DNA from: Armigeres subalbatus
Taxonomy: Eukaryota; Arthropoda; Insecta; Diptera; Culicidae
Assembly (NCBI RefSeq): GCF_024139115.2
Contig: NC_085141.1
Coordinates: forward strand, 373,940,949 to 374,004,948
Reading direction: 5' to 3'
DNA: 64,000 nucleotides
The notes under the pieces are model-generated. The model searched no databases and was not told where the DNA came from. It worked only from the letters and a program-made list of their open reading frames with translations. Made by a program: the position numbers and the translations under genes. Every line of letters starts with the position of its first letter. The first letter of the stretch is position 1. Of the stretch, positions 10,854-23,577 are shown piece by piece.

Positions 10854-12464
10854 CCCAAGGCCAGCGGTTCTCAACCTTTTTCTTGAGTGGTATCCCTTGT
10901 TTTGTTTTGGTATAAATTTCATTTATAAGCGTGGATAAGATATATTCAAAAAGGACCTAAAAAGTAACGGGATATATGGCTCTTCATAAAGTTGGCTGAA
11001 ATTTTCATTATCAAGTGAAATTATTTTTTTCAGTTGATACATAAGCTTCCCAAGTAACATGTCAAGTTTTATGATATTCTATTAGCAGTTTTGGAGAGCA
11101 AATTTCTAAGAACAACGACAAAACAAAAAATTGCATGAAAACCTCCTGATGGCCACTACAAGAGTAGATTATGACCAAATGGACCACTCTTGAGAACGTC
11201 TTCAAAGGCATTTCAAGGCTGATAATAAGAGCGTCATAAAACGCCATGTCATGTTTAATTGCAGTTTAATTGCAGATTAGAAGGGGTTTACGCAAAAAAA
11301 AAAATGTTGGTCGATCAGAAGGATGTTTCTTTTCAACATGGCACTATGAGCAGTTATCTTATAACATAGCAGTTTTTTTCATTTCTAGAACATTCAGGAA
11401 ATTGAAGGAAATAGCCTAGAAATAATAAGCTAGAGTACTTTTTCACACTTTTTCATTTTCCTTTTTGATTATCCTGTTGATTAGATAACATGGGTGGAAG
11501 CAATATTTTTTTGGTGAAAATTTCCACATGGAAAGTAATAGGCAAGAAAAATAGAAAATAGAAGACTTGAAATGACATCGGAACCGCAATACTTTATTTT
11601 TGCAGAATGTCACTCGTTTCATTCAATACTACTTAACGAGATAAGTATTTATTGATCACCGTGGTGTTAATTTTCGTATCATAATTAATTGGTTACTAAT
11701 GAACAAAAATTGGATTGGATATCTCCATTGGATAATGATGAACAAAAAACATTCCTAGGTGAACTCAAATATAAAAGTTAAAATAGATTAATTCATTAAA
11801 TTTTAGTAAATCATCTGATGTTCCGAAAAAGAATCTTGCCTTTACGCATATTATTCATCAAGCACGTCTATTGATACCTTCTAAGTATTTATAAATCTTC
11901 TAATTATTTGTATTTTCTGCAGATATCTATTATATCAAGTCCAGCAAACTGCTTATCCGCAACATTTGCGAATATTTTGATATTTCATAATGACTGTTTG
12001 TTCTTGGGCCATGTCATTTCAAATCTTATGGAAACCACGAAGTTTTATTGAGGTTACTCGTAGGATAAACTTGAGACCAAAAAATTGTGGTGTTATAACA
12101 GCTCTCAATATTAGATTTATAGGGCTCTTCAAGATAACCATAATACCACTCATAAGTTGATAAAGCATTTGACATTCATTGTCTTATTGGATGATTTATT
12201 ACAGTTTCGAAGATAGCTATACTGCCGTAATCTGGCAAAGTGACGTATACGCCATTTTCCAACAATGGTGTTAAAGAGTAGTACTCACTTAAAGAGTAGT
12301 ACAGAAAAATGGAAAACATGTCAGTTTTCTTGGAGCTCAATGAGGAAGAGATATTCTGGGTTGCTACGATGCGTGAATACTTGCAATGAACGCAAGTGCG
12401 TATCATTGTCATATGACAGGTACAACGTGGCATGCTCTGTTTATGTTTATCATGTAGTACCACA

Positions 12465-12705
12465 CAAAAAGGAGGTCTTTGAGCATCTTGAAAAGACGTT
12501 TTTGAGCTTCTTGAAAGAACCATTCCGAGCCTCTTGAAGGGAAGCTTCCGAGCCCTTTTGAAAGAGGTTTACGAGCCTCTCGAAAGGAGGCTTTTGAGCT
12601 TCTTAGAAGAAGGCTTCTGAGCTGCTTAGAAAGACGCTTTTGAGCCTTTTAAAAGAAGAATTTCGAGCCTCTTGAAAAATGGCTTACGAGCCTCTCAAAG
12701 AAAGG
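12465..12705. repeat. Degenerate ~29-bp tandem repeat (GAGCCTCTTGAAAG type)
   Basis: About eight units of roughly 29-30 bp built on the words GAGCCTCTTGAAA and GAGGCTT follow each other, with drift between units. One or two further units reappear near 12990-13055 after an AT-rich interruption. Confidence 0.75.
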
Positions 12706-13189
12706 CCTATTGAATTGGGGTTCATACCGATCAATAATGCATAATAAAATTATAACAACGGAAGTTATTTATTTCAGAAAAATATTGTAACAAAATGTGT
12801 TATGAATTTTGCTGGTTAGTTGTTAAAATAACAAAAATTATAGTCCCAATATAGCAAAAGCTTTAACTGTTGTGGTTGAGATGTGCTCACTAAAACGAAG
12901 TTTACTGTCCAGTGAAACATCTAGATCTTTGACGAGCGAGATATAATTTTGTTATGCATTCCTGGTCAGGTAGGGTCTTGAACGGCGGTTTTTTAGCCAC
13001 TTAAAAGAAGGCTTCTGAGCATCTTATATGGCGCCTCATGAAAAAGGGGCCTCACTGCGCACAAGGGCGTAGCCAGAGTGGGACAGGAGGCCGTCGCCCC
13101 CCCCCCTAATTAGTTAAAAAATTGAACGGGTACTGAAATAAATTACCTTAAACATGCGAACTTTACGTTCCACAAACATCCAGAAATAG

Positions 13190-15370
13190 GTGGTTGAAAT
13201 TCAAAAGATTCCCAAAAACTTATTAGGGTATCCAGGATCGATAAGAATTCTCCTTGAAATCCTTGAAATTCTTCCAGGTATTTTTCCGGGAATTCCTTTA
13301 GGTACTTCTCCAGGAATTCCTTCAGGAATTTCTCCGGGAATTTTTCCTCGGAATTGTCCTAGAATTCTTTCCGGACCTCATCAGGAATTTACTAAAGAAT
13401 TTCATTCGAAAATTAATTTGAGAGTCCCTCCAGGATATCTTCCAAGAGGTCTTCCAGAACTAACCCCCGGGAATTCATCCGGTAATTTCTTCAGCAATTC
13501 ATCTGGGAATATTTTCAGGATTTCATCTGGGAATTTCTGCATTAATTTCTCCTGGTATTTTTACCGGATTTTTTTCAGATATTGCTCCGGAAATTCCTTC
13601 AGGAACTTCTCCAAGAATTATTTCAGGACTTCCTTGTGGAAATTCCTCCGGAAGTGCTTGTGGGAGTACCTCCGGGAGCTCCTCCAGTAGTTTTTTCAAG
13701 AGTTGCTCCGGGAATCTCTCCAGGAACTTCACAGGGAATTCCTGGAGGATATTTGGCAGGAATTTCACGGGAAATGGGATTGCGAAAGTTTCTCTAGAAA
13801 TTCAAGTCCGGGTATTTCACCGACTGTTCCTCTGAAAATTCCTCCGGTAGTTCCTCCGAGAATTCATTCAGGTTTTCTTTCAGGAATTTATTTAGGCTTT
13901 CTTTAGGAATTTATCTACAAATACCTCCAGAAGTTCCTTGGAGAATTTCTCTGGAAGTTCCTCCGGGAGGTCCTTTAAGATTTTTTCCAGGAGTTCCTGG
14001 AATTCTTACGGAAGTTCATTTGGGAGTTCATCCAGGAGTTCTTACGAGAGTTCCTCCAGGATTTCTTCCAAAAGTTCTTTCTGTAGTTCTTCAAGAAATT
14101 CCTCCAGAAATTTCACCGGCAGTTCCTCCGAGAACTCCTCTGATAACGTTCCCGGGTATTCCTCCGGAAATTACTCTGGGAGTTCCTCCTCAGAGAAACA
14201 CCCGGAGGAACTGCCGGTGAATTTCAGGAGGAACTCCTAGAAGAATTCCTAGAGGACCTCCCGGAGGCACTTCCAGAGAAACTATCGGAAGAACTTCGGG
14301 AGGAATTTCCAGCTAAATTTCTGAAGAAAGCCTAAATGATTTCCTGAAAAAAAAAAACCTGAATGATTTTTTGGAAGAGCTACTGGTGGAACTCCCGGAT
14401 GAATTGCTGGTGAAATTCCCGAAGGAACTCTCGGAGGAATTCTCGAAGGAACTTCTGGAGAAATTTCTGAAGATACTCCCGGGAGAATTTTCAAAGGAAC
14501 CCCCGGAGGAACTGCCAGTGAAGTTACCAGAAGAATTCTCGGAAAAAATTTTCATCTTATAGACGAATCTCGTCTAGCTGAAACCTTTGTAGGGGTATGT
14601 AGCTGGACCATCATTATCATCAAAGGACCTCTCGGAGAATTCCCTGAGGAGCTTCCATAGAAATTCTCGGAGGAGCTTCTGAAGGAATTTCAATATAAAT
14701 TCCTGAAGAAGCCTAAATGAATTCCAGAAAGAAGTCCTGAATAAATTTCCGGAGGGAATTCTGAAGAAATTCCCGGAAGAATTTTCAGACGAACCCCCGT
14801 AGGAACTTCCGATAGAACTACCGGAATAATTCTCGGAGGAAATCCTGAAAGAATTCCCTGAGAAACTCCCGGAGAAATTTTCGGAGAAACTCCTGGAGGA
14901 TCACCCAGTGGAAATCTTGAAGTTTCCATCGAAATTCTTTTAGGATTTCATTGGGAAGTAATGTAGGAATTCCTCCGAAAATTCCATTGTTGAATTCATT
15001 TTCGGTATAACTTCTGTATAAATTTTCGGTGAAATTCCTGGAGAAATTCTTTGAAATTTTCATCAGAAATTGGTCGACACTTTCAAACTTTCTGCGGAAT
15101 TTCCACGGAATATTCTTAAAAATTCTACGGTGCAATTTTTAAGAATTTTTATGAGAAACAGCACGAAAGAATTATCTTAAGAATTCCCTGCAGAACTTAT
15201 AAAGGAGTTCGTGGAGGATTTCTTGGAGTAAATAATGGTGGAATTTTCGGATCAATTCCCGGCGAAATTGATGGTGGAATTCCTGAAGACATTGCCGAAA
15301 AAGTTGCTGGAGGCATTCCTAAAGAATCCCTGATAGAATGCCTGGAGCAATTGTCGGAGGAATTCCTGGA
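13190..15370. repeat. GGAATTCC/CTCCGG degenerate minisatellite field with an orientation switch
   Basis: About 2.2 kb is built from drifting ~15-bp words such as CCAGGAATTCCTCCGG. Up to ~14185 the plus strand is pyrimidine-rich (TTCCTCCGG); from ~14190 it is purine-rich (GGAGGAACT). The two halves are therefore partly reverse-complementary and can fold back around ~14190. A unique 60-bp spacer lies near 14560-14620. The open frames here are repeat translations rich in PGIP or SSGN, not genes. Confidence 0.8.
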
Positions 15371-16150
15371 AAAAGCATATTGTTTTTTTCTGCCTATTTT
15401 ATAATAAATATTATTTCAGAGAGTTCAGAAATGCAGACGTATGGTTCTAGTTTTCTAAAACTAGAGAATTTTTATAATAATTGTTATAGCCGATTTTATA
15501 TTCTTTCTGATTGCTAAGTTCGTTAATAATTTTCTCACTTTATTTAAAAAAAATTCTGATGAGCAACAAATCATGCATTTTTAAATCCATTATTGTTTTA
15601 AACATTATTGTTGTTAAATAAACGCACAACGCTGACGTTGCATAGTGGACGTGAATGCGTCACGATCATTGGCGTTACGTTTTAGTACAACACGCTGACT
15701 TCAACGCCCAGTACAACGCGACGCGCAAAGCGCTATTGGGATCCAGCCTTTACTGTTGGTTGTGGATTTGGTTTCAAAGTTTTCGGAGCTTAGAAGGAAA
15801 TACTGCCAAGCACTAATATTCATGTGTTTTTATAGAACTACTATAAAATTACGATTCAGAAGACCTAAATTTTAGCGAAAACAATTTTTTTTTAAATTTT
15901 TTTTTCATTACGCATTGTTGCCCAAGGTACCCCTGGGCCAGCGATATTCCCCCCAGGGGTACATGTACCATAGGTTGAGAACCGCTGCCCTAGGCGAATA
16001 AAATCGTCAGAAAAGTACTGCTGCTGTCTTATGTTCGTAGTTCAGTAAAGCTTGGCATCTCCCACTAGGTTCACCAGTCAAATGCGTCGTCCTTTTCCAT
16101 GTTTTAAGCAATTTCTAAAATCGGTCATTCCATCTCCACCCTCTTTACAG

Positions 16151-16303
16151 TCCGCTCAACGACGCATCCGGACGATGATGCTGGCCACGAACCCCCCGCC
16201 CGCAACCAACCGGCAGAAAGCCCAGAAGGCGAAGGAACAATCGTCGACCTCGTCCACGCCTGCTGCCACCGCACAGCCGCCGTCGTCCAGTACAAGCGCA
16301 TAA
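16151..16303 (+). CDS. Imp: Imp (IGF2BP) last coding exon, end of KH4 and C-terminal tail
   Basis: The acceptor CTCTTTACAG (16141-16150) is followed in phase 0 by SAQRRIRTMMLA, the closing helix of KH4, then an Asn/Pro/Lys segment and a low-complexity Ser/Thr/Pro/Ala tail that ends in TSA and TAA at 16301-16303. With the three upstream exons this gives 465 codons (including the stop) in this window. Reading on past the TAA, the frame stays open for 59 more codons with a Gln/Thr/Pro-rich composition (see findings). The intron boundary and the SAQRRIR start fit the family; the tail is poorly conserved by nature. Confidence 0.9.
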   Translation, partial: SAQRRIRTMMLATNPPPATNRQKAQKAKEQSSTSSTPAATAQPPSSSTSA

Positions 16304-16371
16304 TCAAAATCTGCAATCGTCGTCGTCATCGTCGCTGATGGCCGTCAGCTGCAATTACCAGTGCCGCCCTC

Positions 16372-16460
16372 AACGGCACAGTCACCACCACTACCAACAA
16401 CAACAACAACTACACAACTAACACAACAACAACAACTTCTACCACATCAACAACTACTTC
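16372..16460 (+). repeat. CAA/ACA-rich tract after the Imp stop
   Basis: Nearly continuous CAACAACAAC and ACCACTACC words follow. In the Imp frame they would read as Thr, Pro and Gln runs. Confidence 0.7.
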
Positions 16461-17571
16461 CAGTATCAATCGTATCACACTAGAAGCGGAAGCAGCGGTA
16501 GGCCCTGCTTCACAACATGAGTCACCGCAATTTCGTTTCAGAGTGGTAGCAACCAACCCAACGCAAGATATAAAAAAACTATTCCAAGCAGAAGGTTATG
16601 CTCCGGATTAGAATATCAAATTTTGGTTCCTACACAGGAACGAAGCCCTCTCGGACCCCGATCGGCTTCTGGAAGAATTGTGTACCAGAATATCAGTCTT
16701 TAACCGTAGAAATCTCTCTAGCTAAGCAAAACATATTTCGAATTTAGGCACTACAGTTTAAAATTTACATTCCCATCCAAAGTTTTTTCGCATCAGTCAG
16801 CGCAAGCGCTGCAGCCGCATATTAGAATGCATTCAAAATATTGCTCTGCTTTATACAACAGAATGGAAAACTAAAAACCAAAAATATTTACCTTACTTTC
16901 TTTCGGATTGATTGAAAAAAAAAACATAAAATGGATTCCGACCCCGTCGCTTTCTGTGGCGTGGCAGTGCCCACCGCAGTGGGCGGGGCTCGGAGTCACG
17001 ATACAAAAGCGTAGTTTCCATTTGGGAACGAGAGAACGAGACGGAAGCGCGCGTACACGGTTGTCACACTGTTTTTTGATAGCTTTTCCCATCGAAGGAT
17101 CGAGGATCGAGCGAAGTTTTTCGGGGGCACTATTGCCCCTCCCCCTGCACGGTAAGACGTTGTAATGAGCATTAAGCAAGTTTGCGAGCGCGTAAGCGAA
17201 TGTTGTTTTTTTTAACTAGTGTTTAGGAAGAGATCGATTTAATTAAGAAACCAAGCAAAAGAGAGAGAGATTGCGTTCGGTGCTCTTTTCCGCGTAAGAG
17301 AAAGAGTGTTGCCAGTTTGTTGACGAATGACAAGAAGGGGAGAAAGTGCCAAACATTGCAAGAACGCGTTTAGAAAGAGAGATGAATGAACCGTCGATTG
17401 CCTTAGATTTCGGTGCTGACAGAAACACAGGAGAACTGAGAGGAAAGGTATTGTTAGAGGTTAGAGATTAAGGTAAAATAGCAACCGTGGAGGAAGCGCA
17501 CCAACCGTTCCGATCAACCGACGGCGACGACGTCTTCAGATTCTGGGGGTCGCATTTGTAGAGAACATCAA

Positions 17572-17578
17572 TACCTCA
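17572..17578 (+). promoter_or_regulatory. let-7 seed match, 7mer-A1 (TACCTCA)
   Basis: TACCTCA pairs with let-7 bases 2-7 and has A opposite base 1. It lies in the presumed Imp 3' UTR. Confidence 0.35.
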
Positions 17579-18603
17579 ATGAAAGTGCATTACAGGTGAC
17601 CGCCGTAGATTGCGTAACGCTTGACTCCCGAAGCACTGGGCGACATTTCGATGTCGTCGGCCGATTTCGAAAAGTGTTACGTGATGTATGTGCGGGCGCT
17701 TTACAATCCATATGCAAAACTCAAAGGACACTAATGCAAACTTACACAACCATAATGAGACAAAGTCATCATCAAGCTCACTGGGACTTGTAGTAGCGGA
17801 AGCCTCAATGGCGTCATTATTCGTTAGGACATTAGCCGATAGAATCAAGCGCAACGAAGGTCGCTGACCGCGTACCGGTCGGACGGCTCTATTGTTTACA
17901 TTTTCCTACGGTGAAGCAATGCAAGAACTCACTCACAAAACACTAGACGATGAAAACTATACGTTTCAACTTTACTCACTCAAAGGTGCATTAATCAATT
18001 TTTATTAACTTGTTGTTGAACATAATTCTACTTGTTGAAAGCTATATTTTCCCAGTAACTATTTTCCCCCATTCCCCCACCCCCTACAGCAATTGATGGG
18101 ATTCAGCAATTTGCGAGTGAGCATGGGAGCCAGCGATAAACTTGTTGGGCGCCAATCGATTTTCGGTTTTTGAACAATGCTCTTGCGAGAATAAGGAAGG
18201 AAATCGCAAAAGAAAGCACTTTTCGTAGATTTGCCCTCGTTCAAATAGAAGACCATGCAAATGATTGACGTTGACGAAATTTATGCATTGTTAGTTTTAT
18301 TGGAAAAGGGGTAAATCATCGCATAAGTCTCCTTTGCGATTCACACCCTTGTCCCAGCAAGAGTCTAAATAGACACTCGCAAAATGTCTGATGAACAAGC
18401 TCTCAAACTAACCTCATAACAGCTGTTTAACTTAACGTCACTTAACTGTTGTTTATTATTCTTGTTTTCTATTTTTGTTTTTATATTAAAACATCTGCTG
18501 GATAACCTCACCACCTTACAGAACCAATCGTAACAATAAAACAATCAAACTACACATACTAATAGAACCTCTAACATATTAACCAAACAATAGATAGGAC
18601 ACG

Positions 18604-18610
18604 TACCTCA
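18604..18610 (+). promoter_or_regulatory. let-7 seed match, 7mer-A1 (TACCTCA)
   Basis: Second TACCTCA in the presumed Imp 3' UTR. A single 7-mer is weak evidence alone. Confidence 0.35.
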
Positions 18611-20520
18611 ACGAGCAAGCAAACAGAATCAAAATAGTATAAAGCGTTGAATTTTCTCCATTTTTTAACTTTATTTGACATTTTTTCGCAATAGTTAGAA
18701 CAAAAAAACCGAATCCACAACGGCAGTGCTGCCAACCAGTTTTTTCATCGCACCTAACCTCAGCACTCGTGTGTTCAACAATGACATGCAACCCGACTAA
18801 AAACTTTCGAACTTCAAGATCTCATTCGGACTGGTCGTGCTGTTGCCGGTGACAGCAGTGAGGCCAGTTCGTCGATTCCAAATTTATCGAAGCCTTTCAA
18901 CCGTATTAAAGAAGTAGCCTTCCACTCGTATTAGGAGAAGGTGCAGCAAGCTAGCAGATAGACACCGGAGGACTCCAGTTTAGTAGTAGACGCAAAATTT
19001 ACGCATTTCTTTGGCAACTAACGACAAACAAACTTTCAAAATCATTATTCTGTGGACTGACAAGGAAGCAACAAGACACTTCAGGGAGAGAGGGTTTACC
19101 AAAATTTGCACAGGCGCAGCAAAGGAAGAAAAACGAAACACAAACCCGTGCAGACAACTTGTGAAGCGATCAAAATTATTCTCAAAATTCGACAAAACAA
19201 AAATCAATTCTAATAGCAACCATTCGTGACTGAAGAGCAGAAGAAGAAAAAGAAAAAATGTAACTCGCAAAATCGCACATTTTTCGTGCGAGATGCGTGT
19301 TCAATGTCGGGGCTAAAATCATACAAAATTCCCACAGTAGTATCGGCACATAGAGCGATGAGAGAGGACGAGGGATGATGAGAGAAAGCAGGAGAAGTCG
19401 AGGAGAGTAGAAACCGATACCACACGAGATACTTTTACCTAAAACTTAGGGACATAAGAGAATATTAATGCTCGAAAATCGAGCGCGTTAAGCGACAAAA
19501 GAAACTGAAAACAAAACAGAGAGGGAATCGAAATTCGGAGAAAAAGTGACTAAAATCAATTGTTAGATTTTTTTATTATATATATTATATTGAAAATATA
19601 CTATATATATATTTGAGAGGGAAAAGCAAAAAAGAGTAAAAAAGAAGAAAAAGATATTTAGCTAAAAAATTTAATATTTATTAAATCCTAGAGGCTATAA
19701 TATCGTTGAATATTTGTATAAATACAACCGAACCTTGACGGACGTGAGCAAGAGCGATCAAGAGGGTCAGCTATGGTCAAAATTTGAATTTAGAAACTTA
19801 GAACGTACACGCCTACATATTATTTTCCTATTATTTTTGTTTATTTTCGTAGATGTTTAGGTTTTGTTGTTTACTTTTCGTGTTGAAAGCGGAAAGACGT
19901 GAATCGTGAGGTTAATGCGCGCGTTATTTAGTTGTGCCAAGTACACCGCCGTCAAACGGATTCCATTCGTTTGTTTGTTTTTTGAAAATATGAGGAAATG
20001 ATGGTTGTGATATTGCGAGAGCGAGAGAAATGAAACGATCACACACACATACTTACAAGCAGAAAAAAAATATTACACAGTTTGACAGTTGCAAAAATTG
20101 TCCAGAATGGAGGAAAAGTGTTGGCATTTTACTTCTACGAAAGACGCAACTTTTGTCTTGGAAAGCGTCGAATTTTGACGTTGAAACGACCAGTTTTGAT
20201 CGTTTCCCTGACGGAGGTCGCCGAGCTCGTACAAATGCTGACCTTGGATTGACATTTTTTTCACAGCACACTGAGAAAGTTTTTTCTTTCGCTGTTGCCG
20301 TTTAGAGCAGCTGACAGTTTTTCTCGATTAGGTTTGTTGACAAACAATTTTGTTGACCACGGATACACAAACTTTCGATATAAATACTTCTTCCGCGGAG
20401 AAACGGACGGCCAAGGGCGCTCAAGCGGACACAATGTGCGCAATTGTCAAGTACGAATGGATAAAACAGATGAAAGCGCCACCGATGTCCGATTGTCTGC
20501 TTACAAAAAAATTACTTCGT

Positions 20521-21740
20521 AGCTGAAAAGGGAGACGGGTCGTTTGGCTGAAACTCATTCGCCTAGAAGCCAATTTGGACGCATGAAACATGGCCGAATG
20601 ACACGTTTGGCTGAAAGTCATCTTACCGAGCCGTTCCATTTGGTTTTAATTGGACGTTTGGACGTAAAGGTTGTTAGGCCGAAAACCGATCTGGGAGAAA
20701 GCGACTTACGACCGACTGAACATTTGGACGAAAAAGTCGATTGATCGAATGAGTCATTTGACCGAAAATATCATTAGGCCGAAATTGTCGTTTGGCCGAA
20801 TAAGTCAATTGGCTGAAAAAGCCGTTTGGCTGAAAGGGTAATTTGGCCGAAATTGTCATTTGGCCGAATGAGTAATGTGAAAGACGTCTCTCTTCTCATT
20901 TCCCCCTGAGTGAAAAGTGAGAATCGCGGAATGAGGAGTGCGCAGTGAGAAGTAGGAAATGAGACTTCTCACTTTTCATTTCTCACTTCTCATTCCTCAT
21001 TTCTCACCTCTTACTTCTCACTGTGAAAAGTAAGAGATGAGACGTGAGAAATAAGAAGCGAGAAATGATAAGTGAGAAGTGAAATGTCTCACTGCCGACT
21101 TTTAATTCAGTGAGAAATGAAAAGTGAGACGTCAAACGGCATTTTCGGTCATAAGGCCGTACGGCCAATTGACATTTGCGGTCAAATGGTCATTTCTGTC
21201 AAACGACCATTTCGGTCTAATGATATTTTCGGCCAAAAGACATTTTTGGCCATATGATCTTTTTGGCCAATTCTCAGCCAAATGACCTATTCGGCCAAAT
21301 GACCCGTTGGGTCAAATGACCATTTCGGCCAAATGACCTGTTCGACCAATTGTTAGTCATATTTCCTATTCGGCCAAATGACTTATTCGTTCAAATGTCC
21401 TATTCGGCCAAATAATCAATTTGACTATATGACCTGTTAGCTCAATTGTCAGCCAAATGTCCTGTTCGGCCAAATGACTTATTTGGCCAAATGTCCTATT
21501 CGGCCAAATGTCCTATTCGGCCAAATGTCCTATTCGGCCAAATGTCCTATTCGGCCAAATGACCTATTCGGCCAAATGACCTGTTCGGCCAAATGACCTG
21601 TTCGGCCAAATAACATATTCGACCGTATGACCGTTCGGCTGAATGAAACTTTCGTCCAGATGGGTTTCAACCTAATGGATTGTCTGGCCAAATGGTACAA
21701 TCGTCCAAACAACTTTTTCCAAATAGCTTCGCCCTTTCAT
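20521..21740. repeat. Foldback satellite of GGCCAAATGACC-type units
   Basis: The left arm (about 20540-20880) repeats words like TTGGCCGAAATGTCAT. The right arm (about 21130-21720) repeats the complement, CGGCCAAATGACC, in ~19-bp units that are nearly perfect at 21470-21620. Between them, 20880-21125 consists of TCTCACTTCTCATT and its complement AATGAGAAGTGAGA. The whole can fold into one hairpin more than 1 kb long. The open frame on the minus strand here is repeat translation only. Confidence 0.8.
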
Positions 21741-23570
21741 CCAAACGGCCCTTTCCTGCGAAAAAGAGTAACTATGGCAGATGTGCTGCATTAGGCATCT
21801 GTTTCTTTGCGCTTCTTCTATAATTTCCAAAACATCTTGAAACAAAGTTTTCTTTTTTGCTTTGTTTATCTATCCTAGTTTATTTTTAAATCTGAATTAC
21901 ATCGAATGAAACACCCACAAACATCATTCGCTGAATGCTTTATATTGAATGCGGAAAGAACGAACCTTTTTTTTCGTGGTACAAATTGAAATAGTACAAA
22001 CCGAAGATAGATGGACAATGTTCTTTGTGGGCGGAAACTCTTAGTCCAACGGACATCAGATTTTTAAGTTTAATAAATTGATATAAAAAGGCAACATTTT
22101 ACAAGCATTTATGGATGCCACAGTAGCTTCCGATGTCGTTAATAGCGACTTATCTGTCAAATTTTATCATTCTTTTGACATGTCACAAAACGAACGTCAA
22201 CATTTGAATAGCAAACTGTTGGGAATTTATCCAGCGGTTCCAGTAACGATTTTTTTTAATTTAATTGCAATGATAACAATTGAAACAACAAAAAACAACT
22301 AAACGAACAACATTGGCAGCAGAAACCATCTGATTGACAGACCATGAGAGAAAATAAACAACAAAACAGAGATATAGCCCCCGAGTATGGAAGACCAATT
22401 TTGAGAGGTCAACAACAACAAATACAAAAATCTAACAATGATGAATTATTCCCCGAACAATTACAGAAAAAAAAATGACAACAGAAACAACAACAAACTG
22501 ATTGGAAAACGGTATTAAGTCACTCGAGAAGTCCCATGAAAAGAAGATACAAAACATGTTAACTTTGGCATAACACAGCACTTCACAACGTTGGAGCAAA
22601 CCCATAAACAATATGACGAAATGAATAAACAAATCACGAAACAAGCAAAGCCGTAGCGGAAAAGTTTCGAACTATAATTTGCACTACCCACATCTTTAGA
22701 TTCAACTACATGGCTACATGCTACAACTGAACATAGACAAAATCACCATTTGCTTTTGGCATATTTTATGATGTAAAAAATAAACAATGAAAATCGCATT
22801 TCGCATCTCGATATGAAGAAAAGATTGAACAAAAAAAAAAAGAATTTTGAACACACAAACACATAACCGAAGCAGAGTAGGCAAGGTGATCGTGAATCGT
22901 ATAAACAAATAGACATAACCAATTTCATTTTCCTTGAATCTGTAGAAGCTAAAAGATTAGATGAAATGACACGTAAATATAAGCGCATCAAGATAAATGT
23001 TTCGATGCCTGGATAAAAAAAAAGTTTGCACTAGCATTAATTTTAGATAACCTAACCACAAAATTGAGACTCAAAATTATAGCAAACATGTTTGATATGT
23101 GAACCACACAGATAACAAAAATAATAATATAACCCAAAAAAATCATATAATTGGTAGGATATAGGAATAATTTTTGGCAACACTGTACGGCGCGGTATAA
23201 AAAATCTGACATTTCATAACCGACACACATAGGCACTTACAGAAACCGATTGCTTTGATCGGGAGATCGTTTTTGAAATCAAACAAAAACAAGAAGATGA
23301 ATTAAAAACAATTGAGGTCACCTTGTCGACTTGGGCAGTCCGCGAACGGGAAATCCGGTTTCCTCGCTTCTCGTTAGTACATGCATCAAATAAAGAAAAT
23401 AATAATAAATGACATTTTTAACACTACTTGGATCGAAAACTTCCTGATACAGACACAAATACAAACAAACAAAAAACAAACATGCATATTATATTCGATG
23501 ATTGAGACAAGTAACTATATACAAAATAGAAAACGTTTGATGAAATAGATAACACGGAATGGAACATTCT

Positions 23571-23577
23571 TACCTCA
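23571..23577 (+). promoter_or_regulatory. let-7 seed match, 7mer-A1 (TACCTCA)
   Basis: Third TACCTCA in the presumed Imp 3' UTR. Confidence 0.35.

Larger units (their letters stand above)
10862..15987. mobile_element. hAT-ended non-autonomous element, about 5.1 kb, carrying minisatellites
   Basis: The ends CAGCGGTTCTCAACCT and AGGTTGAGAACCGCTG are perfect inverted repeats of the hAT (Charlie-like) type. The flanking octamers CCCAAGGC (10854-10861) and CCCTAGGC (15988-15995) match at 7 of 8 bases, as expected of an old hAT duplication. The interior shows no transposase. It holds a short tandem array (12465-12705) and a large GGAATTCC-rich repeat field (13190-15370), and may itself contain later insertions. 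It occupies half of the large Imp intron. Confidence 0.65.

Noticed and set aside
12465..12705. CRISPR-like array of ~29-bp repeats
   Set aside because: No unique spacers; units follow directly and drift, and the genome is eukaryotic.
13190..15135. Several 60-166-codon frames with collagen-like PGIP or SSGN repeats
   Set aside because: They are translations of a drifting minisatellite, open on both strands and in several frames, without domain, start context or splice signals.
21530..21712. 60-codon frame with FGRTGHLAE repeats
   Set aside because: Translation of the GGCCAAATGACC satellite.
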